The notes under the pieces are model-generated. The model was not told the origin of the DNA and made no database searches. It saw nothing but the letters and a program-made list of their open reading frames with translations. The position numbers and the translations under genes were made by a program. From an uncultured Flavobacteriales bacterium (GTDB lineage: Bacteria; Bacteroidota; Bacteroidia; Flavobacteriales_D; Sanyastnellaceae), in contig CALJKR010000033.1 of NCBI GenBank assembly GCA_937974555.1, positions 4,505 to 68,504 of the forward strand: a DNA stretch of 64,000 bases, given 5' to 3'. How positions within the stretch are numbered: the stretch's first letter is position 1; each line of letters starts with the position of its first letter. Shown one piece after another: positions 1 to 6,137 of the stretch.

Positions 1-3000
1 CAATGATGCATCACCCGCCCCAAAACCGTCACCATCATTGTCCGCATAATATTCCAAAGAAGCATAGGTACAACTTGCATTATCATCTGTAGCCGCGGCA
101 TCGTAGTTACAAGCGGTTGGGTCCATACAACCCGAAACTTCAATTTCATTACAGACCCCATCATTGTCTGTATCGTTGATACATGATCCGTCACAATTCA
201 AGTAAGATTGTGCGGGATAAGTACATGAAGCATCTTCGTCTGTTGCAGCGGCGTTATAGTTACATGCTGTTGGATCGGTACAACCGGGAATTTCCACTTC
301 GTTGCAAATGCCATCGTTGTCGGTATCGTTGATACAAGATCCGTCGCAGTTCAAATACGTTTGCGCAGGATAGGTACAAGAACCGTTGTTGTCTGTAGCA
401 GCGGCGTTATAGTTACATGCTGTTGGATCGGTACAACCGGGTACTTCCAACTCATTACAAATACCATCGTTGTCGGTATCGTTGATGCAATTGCCAGCGC
501 AATTCAAATAAGTCTGCGCAGGATAGGTACACGATGCATCTTCGTCCGTTGCTGAAGCATTGTAGTTACATGCAGTGGGATCAGTGCAACCAGGCACTTC
601 CAATTCATTACAAACACCATCGTTGTCTGCATCGTTGATACAAGATCCGTCACAATTCAAATAGGTTTGCGCGGGATAAGTACATGATGCGTCTTCGTCT
701 GTTGCAGCAGCGTTATAGTTACATGCAGTTGGATCGGTGCAACCAGGCACTTCCAACTCATTACAAATACCATCGTTGTCGGTATCGTTGATGCAATTGC
801 CAGCGCAGTTCAAATACGTTTGCGCAGGATATGTGCAAGAACCGTTGTTGTCTGTAGCAGCCGCGTTGTAGTTACATGCAGTTGGGTCTTGACACCCAGG
901 AATTTCATTGGCATCACAAATACCATCACCATCGGTATCCGCACTGCAAGAAATATTAATGGTGTAGGTTGCTGGAGTTGCATCTTCAGCACCATCATCA
1001 TCAATGGCCGCCAATTGAAAAGAATCAACACCCTCCGATAATCCGCTGGGATCGTAGTTTAAATTATTGGCTTCTTCAGCAGTCAATGCTTGATTCAATG
1101 CCACATTGAACAAACTCAAACCTACCAATTTATACAAAGTACCTTTGCTTGGAAGCGAGATGATTCGGTAGGCGACCACTGATCCATCAGAATCGGCACC
1201 TACTGGATTGTCGATATCCATTGCACCATCAGAAGCCAAAATAACACCTGAGTGGGTAACATTTGAGGTTGTGGGTGGAACGTTTGCTCCAGTCAAAGTT
1301 CCAATAACCAAATTGAAATCTTCCATTTCGCCATCGGATGCAAAACCCAAAGCGCGCTCATCCCAATTGGTGGTTCCCGCAACATCGGTCAATGTTTGAG
1401 AAGTAAAGCGAATACGCACATATCTTCTTCCTTCGGTCAAGCCTGTTAATCCAGAGAAAGTAGCCGTTTTGGTTTGGATCGCTGCATTACTGGCGACAGT
1501 GGTGGTGTAAATTTCTGTTGATTCAAATCGACGATTGTTATTCCAATCCACCCAAACATAAAGGTTGGCATTGGAACCCAAGCTATTTTTCAAAGTGATA
1601 TTGAAGGAGTATGAAGTGGCGGAAGTACCAATCGCAGGGAAAGATGCCACACTATTTTCTTCCGTACCATCACCCAAAGAGCCATTATTGTCTGTAGCCA
1701 ACACCACATTCTTGGGCGTATCATCATTGGAAATTGGACCCGATGCACCCAAATAGATGGAGTTAGGAGAAGAAACGTAAAAGTGAAAAGCCAGATTACT
1801 ACCCCCACCATTTTCATAAGCAACGGGCGCGTCGCCGTAATCCCATCCAGTCGAACCACAAATATTAATATTGGGGGTTGCGCTACAGTTAAAGGTTGTT
1901 TCATTGGTGCTCGTTGACGTACCATCACCCATACTGCCGTTGGTACGGTGACCTACATAGCAGAATTTGGCGCTGTTTTCTTTCACATAAACTGTGGTAT
2001 GTCCACCCACTTCTACAAACTTGGCGACATCGGTTCCACTGGTAAAACCACCAGGTAAAAAAGGATTATAGGTGCCGTCAGCAGCACCCAACATATTTCC
2101 GTTATTTTCACCCCAAACATAAAGATCACCGGCATTGGTAATAATCGCCGCACTGGGATATTTGGCATCATGTTCCTGTGCTGAAATAAACTTAACATCA
2201 GAAAAATTAGCCGAAGCCGTTTGCTTCACATTCACCCATGAAAGTCGCTCTGTGGTTGAGAAATCTCCCAACTGTTTTACATCATTGGCTCCTAACGAAT
2301 ACAAAGAACCATTGGTCATCAATACAAAATATGAGTTATTTCGCGCAGCCGAATTACCTCCAGTTACCCCAATCATTTTTGGTGTACCAGAGGGAAGAGT
2401 CATTGCAGTAGCATAGTTGTAAGAAGCTGTTGCGCCACCACCACCCAAGTAGGTAGAAGGACCCCACGTATAAGCAGAATAAGAAACCCCATTGTAACAC
2501 AAAGCCATCATGGCTCCTTTGGTAGAAGAAGCATTGTGCCCCCTTACTGCAATTACGTTTGAAAGAAAAGTAGAGGAGTTTGTTTTTACCCTGTGCCATG
2601 TTTGATCCACCGTTGCGGTTGCATCGCCAAGCATAGCAGAATGTGCTGAACCATTGATTGCCAACATGTACAAAGCGCCGGAATTGGTCAAAATGCTCAA
2701 AGCCCCGCTCGTGGCAAACAATTGATGCACGTCAGTTGGCAAAACACCGGATGGAAGACCACTGGTATTTCCTCCAATTGTCAATGCTTGAAAAGCTGCA
2801 CTACTTGTTAATGAGGTATTAACGATCACATTTTCCGCACCCCAAACAAAAAGTCCTGTTGTGGTCAATAATACAGACTGTTCCGTTGCACCGCTACCAC
2901 CACTTGCGGTAGAAGCCAACAATGGCGTGCCTGTCATGCTGGGATAGTTGGTCACATTGACATCTTGCGGTGAAAGCACTGCACCGGTACCATTGGAAGC

Positions 3001-3198
3001 CATTAATTGCCCCCATGCTGACCATGACCCATCGCTCTTTTTAGCAAAACTCTGGTGATACGCACTCACGATCGCATCGTACAAATCGTCAGGATTACAT
3101 TCCTGCGCAAAAGCATTGAATTGCATTAGCATGCTCATCAGCACCACCATAGGAATGCGCCAAGCACGGCTAGTTTGTTTAATCCACTTCATATTCAT
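1..3198 (-). CDS. Giant secreted surface protein, N-terminal part (RCC1-like, GEVED, Cys-rich repeats)
   Basis: The reading frame is open from 3198 to the left edge without a stop, so at least 1066 residues are present and the C-terminus is missing. It starts MNMKWIKQTSRAW, and a signal peptide ends at about residue 28 (QFNAFAQ). Residues about 30-430 carry RCC1-like blades (for example SLYSLGANDVKQLGD and DLYVWGENNGNMLGA), suggesting a beta-propeller. A GEVED-like domain follows, with LYVWVDWNNNRRFE and SDGEMEDFNLVI. Next comes a cadherin-like segment ending near IDDDGAEDATPA. After that there are six Cys-rich units of 51 residues with calcium-type DTDNDG loops, then a MopE-like YYADNDGDGFG stretch. 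Such proteins in this phylum are usually T9SS cargo with a C-terminal sorting domain; here that end lies outside the window. The role is unknown; adhesion or matrix is a guess. An alternative start is at 3192. Confidence 0.85.
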   Translation of the reverse strand, partial: MNMKWIKQTSRAWRIPMVVLMSMLMQFNAFAQECNPDDLYDAIVSAYHQSFAKKSDGSWSAWGQLMASNGTGAVLSPQDVNVTNYPSMTGTPLLASTASGGSGATEQSVLLTTTGLFVWGAENVIVNTSLTSSAAFQALTIGGNTSGLPSGVLPTDVHQLFATSGALSILTNSGALYMLAINGSAHSAMLGDATATVDQTWHRVKTNSSTFLSNVIAVRGHNASSTKGAMMALCYNGVSYSAYTWGPSTYLGGGGATASYNYATAMTLPSGTPKMIGVTGGNSAARNNSYFVLMTNGSLYSLGANDVKQLGDFSTTERLSWVNVKQTASANFSDVKFISAQEHDAKYPSAAIITNAGDLYVWGENNGNMLGAADGTYNPFLPGGFTSGTDVAKFVEVGGHTTVYVKENSAKFCYVGHRTNGSMGDGTSTSTNETTFNCSATPNINICGSTGWDYGDAPVAYENGGGSNLAFHFYVSSPNSIYLGASGPISNDDTPKNVVLATDNNGSLGDGTEENSVASFPAIGTSATSYSFNITLKNSLGSNANLYVWVDWNNNRRFESTEIYTTTVASNAAIQTKTATFSGLTGLTEGRRYVRIRFTSQTLTDVAGTTNWDERALGFASDGEMEDFNLVIGTLTGANVPPTTSNVTHSGVILASDGAMDIDNPVGADSDGSVVAYRIISLPSKGTLYKLVGLSLFNVALNQALTAEEANNLNYDPSGLSEGVDSFQLAAIDDDGAEDATPATYTINISCSADTDGDGICDANEIPGCQDPTACNYNAAATDNNGSCTYPAQTYLNCAGNCINDTDNDGICNELEVPGCTDPTACNYNAAATDEDASCTYPAQTYLNCDGSCINDADNDGVCNELEVPGCTDPTACNYNASATDEDASCTYPAQTYLNCAGNCINDTDNDGICNELEVPGCTDPTACNYNAAATDNNGSCTYPAQTYLNCDGSCINDTDNDGICNEVEIPGCTDPTACNYNAAATDEDASCTYPAQSYLNCDGSCINDTDNDGVCNEIEVSGCMDPTACNYDAAATDDNASCTYASLEYYADNDGDGFGAGDASL
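31..948 (-). repeat. Six tandem 153-bp coding repeats (51-residue Cys-rich calcium-loop units)
   Basis: Units begin at 948, 795, 642, 489, 336 and 183 on the minus strand, exactly 153 bp apart and in frame. Each encodes Cys at unit positions 1, 11, 19, 25, 38 and 48 around the core CTDPTACNYNAAATD, and an Asp-rich loop DTDNDG. The middle units are nearly identical in DNA. They differ mainly at two variable spots: DEDAS or DNNGS, and NCDGS or NCAGN. The last unit diverges and leads into a different DNDGDGFG motif. The first unit (CSADTDGDGIC) is also divergent. The array probably continues off the edge. Confidence 0.93.
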
Positions 3199-3343
3199 TC
3201 TATTCAAATATTATTCTATCACCCTACAGTACGGGAGAATTGAATCAAAGGTTTCAATTATATAAAAAATGCAAACAAATTTGCAATGGGTTTAACGTGT
3301 GAATTCAAATCTCTTTTGGAGATTTTCACTACAAATTGTTCGT

Positions 3344-3372
3344 GAAAAAAAAAAGGACCCAAGGGGTCCTTC
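3344..3372 (-). terminator. Rho-independent terminator after tRNA-Ser
   Basis: Reading the minus strand, a 7-bp stem AGGACCC/GGGTCCT (3370-3364 with 3360-3354) has a 3-nt loop and is followed by ten T residues. It lies just downstream of the tRNA-Ser 3' end. Confidence 0.85.
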
Positions 3373-3380
3373 ATTTTCAG

Positions 3381-3467
3381 CGGAAAGGGGGGGATTCGAA
3401 CCCCCGGTAGGGTTTCCCCTACGACAGTTTAGCAAACTGTTGGTTTCAGCCACTCACCCACCTTTCC
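3381..3467 (-). tRNA. tRNA-Ser (anticodon GCU)
   Basis: The acceptor stem is GGAAAGG/CCTTTCC with discriminator G at 3381. The anticodon arm CAGTTTGCTAAACTG gives anticodon GCT, reading AGC/AGU. A long variable arm (GTAGGGGAAACCCTAC) is typical of class II serine tRNA. The T-arm GGGGGTTCGAATCCCCC is intact. CCA is not encoded. A promoter and a terminator flank it. Confidence 0.97.
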
Positions 3468-3496
3468 TTTACCACTCTCTCATTTGAGAAGGACGG

Positions 3497-3528
3497 CAAA
3501 AGTAAGTCAAAAGAATTTTGGAAACAAA
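3497..3528 (-). promoter_or_regulatory. Bacteroidota-type promoter of tRNA-Ser
   Basis: On the minus strand a -33 TTTG (3528-3525) is followed after 20 nt by a perfect -7 box TACTTTTG (3504-3497). The tRNA begins 29 nt further on. Confidence 0.75.
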
Positions 3529-3560
3529 TTTCAAAGTGACAAAAAGAATTTTACTTTTTT

Positions 3561-3591
3561 ATTGTGTAATCCCGAAAATGTTTTACTTTTG
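3561..3591 (+). promoter_or_regulatory. Bacteroidota-type promoter of the tRNA-Pro/tRNA-Arg unit
   Basis: A -33-like ATTG (3561-3564), a 19-nt spacer and a perfect -7 box TACTTTTG (3584-3591) lie 9 nt before tRNA-Pro. It diverges from the tRNA-Ser promoter. Confidence 0.75.
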
Positions 3592-3600
3592 CCACCCGTT

Positions 3601-3674
3601 CGGGGTGTAGCGTAGCCCGGTATCGCGCCTGCTTTGGGAGCAGGAGGTCGTAGGTTCGAATCCTGCCACCCCGA
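3601..3674 (+). tRNA. tRNA-Pro (anticodon UGG)
   Basis: The acceptor stem is CGGGGTG/CACCCCG with discriminator A at 3674. The anticodon arm CCTGC-TTTGGGA-GCAGG gives TGG. The T-arm contains GGTTCGAATCC. CCA is not encoded. Confidence 0.97.
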
Positions 3675-3676
3675 CA

Positions 3677-3702
3677 AAAGGGACAGCGAAAGTTGTCCCT
3701 TT
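3677..3702 (+). terminator. Hairpin between tRNA-Pro and tRNA-Arg
   Basis: A 9-bp stem AAAGGGACA/TGTCCCTTT with an 8-nt loop is followed by a T-rich run (TTTCTTATTT). It may partially terminate after tRNA-Pro, or act as a processing signal in a Pro-Arg transcript. No separate promoter for tRNA-Arg is obvious. Confidence 0.6.
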
Positions 3703-3709
3703 CTTATTT

Positions 3710-3783
3710 GATCTCGTAGCTCAGTTGGATAGAGCATCTGCCTTCTAAGCAGACGGTCAGGGGTTCGAATCCCTTCGGGATCA
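3710..3783 (+). tRNA. tRNA-Arg (anticodon UCU)
   Basis: The acceptor stem is GATCTCG/CGGGATC (one G-T pair) with discriminator A. The anticodon arm CTGC-CTTCTAA-GCAG gives TCT, reading AGA/AGG. D-arm (AGCTCAGTTGGATAGAGC) and T-arm (GGGGTTCGAATCCC) are intact. Confidence 0.97.
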
Positions 3784-3790
3784 CTTAATG

Positions 3791-3824
3791 AACAAAAAAG
3801 CCCTCATTAGAGGGCTTTTTTGTT
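3791..3824. terminator. Bidirectional terminator between tRNA-Arg and the channel-like gene
   Basis: A perfect 15-bp inverted repeat (3791-3805 with 3810-3824) has the GC core GCCCTC/GAGGGC, loop ATTA and A/T tracts on both sides. It can serve both tRNA-Arg (+) and the convergent gene ending at 3837 (-). Confidence 0.9.
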
Positions 3825-3836
3825 TTCTGTTGAAAG

Positions 3837-4178
3837 CTATTCTTCCACATTCAATACGTGCAGTATGCGATGCACCATGGGCGCAAACAATATGCCCGCC
3901 ATGGTTAAAAATGCCACCCCACTGTACAAGGCGTAAAAAGAAGCAAACCATTTGCTGGAATCGTGGGTTAAGATATTCACCGGCCCCATTCCGGTTAAAA
4001 TCATCGAGCTGTTGTACAAGGAGTCCAACCACCCCAGCCCTTCTGTCCAATGGTATCCCAAGGTTCCCATCAGCAAAGAAAAAACCACAAAGATTACGGT
4101 ATAACCTGCATATCGCAATTGTCGCTTGATATAATCGCTATTGCTAATGACCGGGTTTTTTTTGTGTTCAAATCTCAT
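3837..4178 (-). CDS. Small two-helix membrane protein with a channel-like re-entrant loop
   Basis: The product has 113 residues. It has one hydrophobic helix near residues 23-42 (YTVIFVVFSLLMGTLGYHW), a short amphipathic segment with SSMILTGMGPVNIL, and a second long hydrophobic helix (FASFYALYSGVAFLTMAGIL) ending in a basic/His tail. This TM-loop-TM plan and the TGMGP signature resemble the pore module of 2-TM potassium channels, but the canonical GYG filter is absent. Ion conduction is therefore inference only. I chose the start at 4178 because GAGAAG and AAAGAG purine runs precede it and it clears the upstream stop; a start at 4202 would overlap the PspC gene. It sits last in a PadR-PspC-this gene unit. 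Confidence 0.75.
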   Translation of the reverse strand: MRFEHKKNPVISNSDYIKRQLRYAGYTVIFVVFSLLMGTLGYHWTEGLGWLDSLYNSSMILTGMGPVNILTHDSSKWFASFYALYSGVAFLTMAGILFAPMVHRILHVLNVEE

Positions 4179-4189
4179 GGTACTCTTTT

Positions 4190-5713
4190 TTACTTCTCCC
4201 AACCTGAATCCCGGTGCGTTATTACCCGATCATTAAATTCCTCCTGCCAGCTCACCCAATTCCAATGATTGGATACACTCACCGATTTATTCAATGGTAC
4301 GTACAAGGTTACTCTCACTTTCTGTCCACGATAAGGAGCGCTTTTGGGTGTAAATATAAAAGGATCTACTTTCCAAACATTGCCTTCGATGCAAGATGTC
4401 CATTGAATGGCCTTGGCGTTATTTCCCGCATCAGCCAATCGACTTCCCTGTGACTCAAATTCTACCTCGTAATAAAACTGGGCCCTATCCGTCTCTTCTA
4501 TTTTCATTTCGATTCCCGCACCATACACTCGATAATCCGATGTCTCGGTATACAACTCCAAAAATTCATTGCTATCCCAAGTATTGCTTCTTCCCAAAAA
4601 ATAGGGGTCGTCGTTGACATGCAAAAACAAAGTATCGGATTTTAGGTTGGTAAAAACCTCCTTGCTTGAGAGTGTCGCTGGTGTATCAAACTCTTCTGAA
4701 ATGCGCCATCCGGAATAACACAATGCACCCATACCGAAAACAAAAAACAATGTGGTCATGCCATGAAACCAACGGTTCTTTCCTCCAATACCAAAAATCC
4801 ATCGCACACCCGTATACATCAAACTCAAAGCAGGACTGGCCAAAACAAAAACCAACCCACAAGTCAACCAAACCCCTTGTCCATCTGGAAGCAACAAGGA
4901 CAGGGCATCAGTATAACTCAACTCGCTGTCCCACCATTGAAAATCTACCAAGACCAAAGTGGCCATCAACAAAATGGCAATCCCCATTCCCAATAGCAAA
5001 GCAAAACCTCCGAGCACGATGGCCAAAAATTTTCCAACTCCACTCAACCAAGGTCTACCTCCTCTTCTCTGATTTTCCTCCATTTGCTTGCCCCAACGTT
5101 TTACATTTTCAGCTGCCTTTAAACTCTCTTCCTTGACCATTTTCTGAATATTCTCCAGATTTACTTCAGCGCCCTTCATACGCAAACGCTCAGCTGTAGT
5201 GCGCGCAGGGGGAATCAAAGCCCAAGCGATCAAGTAAGCGATAAATGCCGTTCCAAAAGAAATGAACATCAATATCACAATCACCACCCGCAAAATCAAG
5301 GGATCCCATCGGAGATAGTGGCTAAGTCCAGAGCATACCCCTCCAACGATGGCATCTTGCTCATCTCTGAAAATTTCTCTGTACTCATGTTGAACCAAAT
5401 CGACGGGGGGATTTGTAGTATCCTGATTATCCCCTCCCTCACCGGAAGCGTCAGTTCCAAAAACTTCGGGCTGACCCAAAATCGCGATCATCTCCAATAC
5501 ATCTTGAAGATCTATGGCTCGCTGACTCTTTTGTAATCGCTCCTCAAAAATCTCACCCACACGCAATTCAATGTCCGTGATGATTTCATCTTTGTGGGTA
5601 TCCATCCGCAATATCCGATCGATTCCATCCAAATACAAACGCAATCGCTCATAGGCCAAATCATCCATTTGAAAAATACGATGACCCAATTGTATACTTA
5701 ATGTTGTTTTCAT
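4190..5713 (-). CDS. PspC-domain membrane protein
   Basis: The product has 507 residues. Residues 1-100 form the soluble N-terminal region usual for Bacteroidota PspC proteins (MKTTLSIQLGHRIFQMDDLA). A PspC domain spans about 112-170, with the conserved IVGGVCSGLSHYL followed by a membrane helix. Three to four further membrane helices follow (about 228-255, 281-300, 318-336). A C-terminal extracytoplasmic region of about 165 residues rich in aromatics and beta-strand patterns ends the protein. PspC proteins belong to envelope-stress responses (phage shock). The start overlaps the PadR stop by ATGA, so the two are translationally coupled and PadR probably controls it. Confidence 0.9.
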   Translation of the reverse strand: MKTTLSIQLGHRIFQMDDLAYERLRLYLDGIDRILRMDTHKDEIITDIELRVGEIFEERLQKSQRAIDLQDVLEMIAILGQPEVFGTDASGEGGDNQDTTNPPVDLVQHEYREIFRDEQDAIVGGVCSGLSHYLRWDPLILRVVIVILMFISFGTAFIAYLIAWALIPPARTTAERLRMKGAEVNLENIQKMVKEESLKAAENVKRWGKQMEENQRRGGRPWLSGVGKFLAIVLGGFALLLGMGIAILLMATLVLVDFQWWDSELSYTDALSLLLPDGQGVWLTCGLVFVLASPALSLMYTGVRWIFGIGGKNRWFHGMTTLFFVFGMGALCYSGWRISEEFDTPATLSSKEVFTNLKSDTLFLHVNDDPYFLGRSNTWDSNEFLELYTETSDYRVYGAGIEMKIEETDRAQFYYEVEFESQGSRLADAGNNAKAIQWTSCIEGNVWKVDPFIFTPKSAPYRGQKVRVTLYVPLNKSVSVSNHWNWVSWQEEFNDRVITHRDSGWEK

Positions 5714-6036
5714 GGTTTTGTAATTTGCTCGACCGCAAAGGCCAATTCATTCCAAGTTTTTTGCATCTCCTTTAAAAATATTTTGCCTTGTGGAGTAAGG
5801 CTGTAATACTTGCGCGGCGGACCCTGTGCGCTCTCTTCCCATCGGTATTGTAGCAGCTCATCATTCTTCAGTCGCGTGAGCAAAGGATACAATGTTCCCT
5901 CCACGACAATCAATTTTGCAGTTTTCAATGCGGCAATTAAATCCGATGGATAAGCCTCTCCTTTCTTCAGAATGGACAAAATACAATACTCTAAAACTCC
6001 CTTGCGCATTTGCGCTTGTACGTTCTCTATATCCAT
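5710..6036 (-). CDS. PadR-family transcriptional regulator
   Basis: The product has 108 residues, the usual size of a one-domain PadR protein. A winged-helix core starts with RKGVLEYCILSIL and contains EGTLYPLLTRLKNDELL and the wing GPPRKYYSLTPQG. PadR proteins are homodimeric repressors that often control a downstream membrane gene. Here the downstream PspC gene overlaps by 4 bp. A palindrome in the promoter region (6083-6098) is a candidate autoregulatory site. The inducer is unknown. Confidence 0.93.
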   Translation of the reverse strand: MDIENVQAQMRKGVLEYCILSILKKGEAYPSDLIAALKTAKLIVVEGTLYPLLTRLKNDELLQYRWEESAQGPPRKYYSLTPQGKIFLKEMQKTWNELAFAVEQITKP

Positions 6037-6055
6037 ACTTCATTACATGATGATG

Positions 6056-6098
6056 CAAAGATATATCTAATAAATAGTACTTGGTATTACAAAATACC
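6056..6098 (-). promoter_or_regulatory. PadR-pspC promoter region with palindromic candidate operator
   Basis: On the minus strand a perfect -7 box TATCTTTG (6063-6056) lies 19 nt before the PadR start. Upstream at 6083-6098 is a perfect inverted repeat GGTATT-ACAA-AATACC, placed where the -33 element is expected. A second palindrome, AGATATATCT, abuts the -7 box. Binding by PadR is inferred from position and symmetry. Confidence 0.5.
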
Positions 6099-6107
6099 TA
6101 AAAAAAC

Positions 6108-6130
6108 AAAAAACCCACTTGGGGTTTTTT
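6108..6130 (-). terminator. Terminator of the FG-GAP protein gene
   Basis: A 9-bp stem AAAAAACCC/GGGTTTTTT with a 5-nt loop lies just after the stop at 6138 on the minus strand, with T-rich sequence following. Confidence 0.75.
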
Positions 6131-6137
6131 ATTCTGA

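Noticed and set aside
31..948. Possible CRISPR array in the regularly spaced repeats
   Set aside because: The period is 153 bp, the whole unit is coding and in frame, and there are no unique spacers or cas genes.
3299..3487. A short plus-strand open frame across the tRNA-Ser region
   Set aside because: It covers the tRNA and its terminator and has no ribosome site or recognisable protein pattern.
3531..3737. A 68-codon open frame on the minus strand across tRNA-Pro
   Set aside because: Such frames are common false calls across tRNA genes; the encoded GWQDSNLRPPAPKAGAIPG stretch is a known reverse-tRNA artefact.
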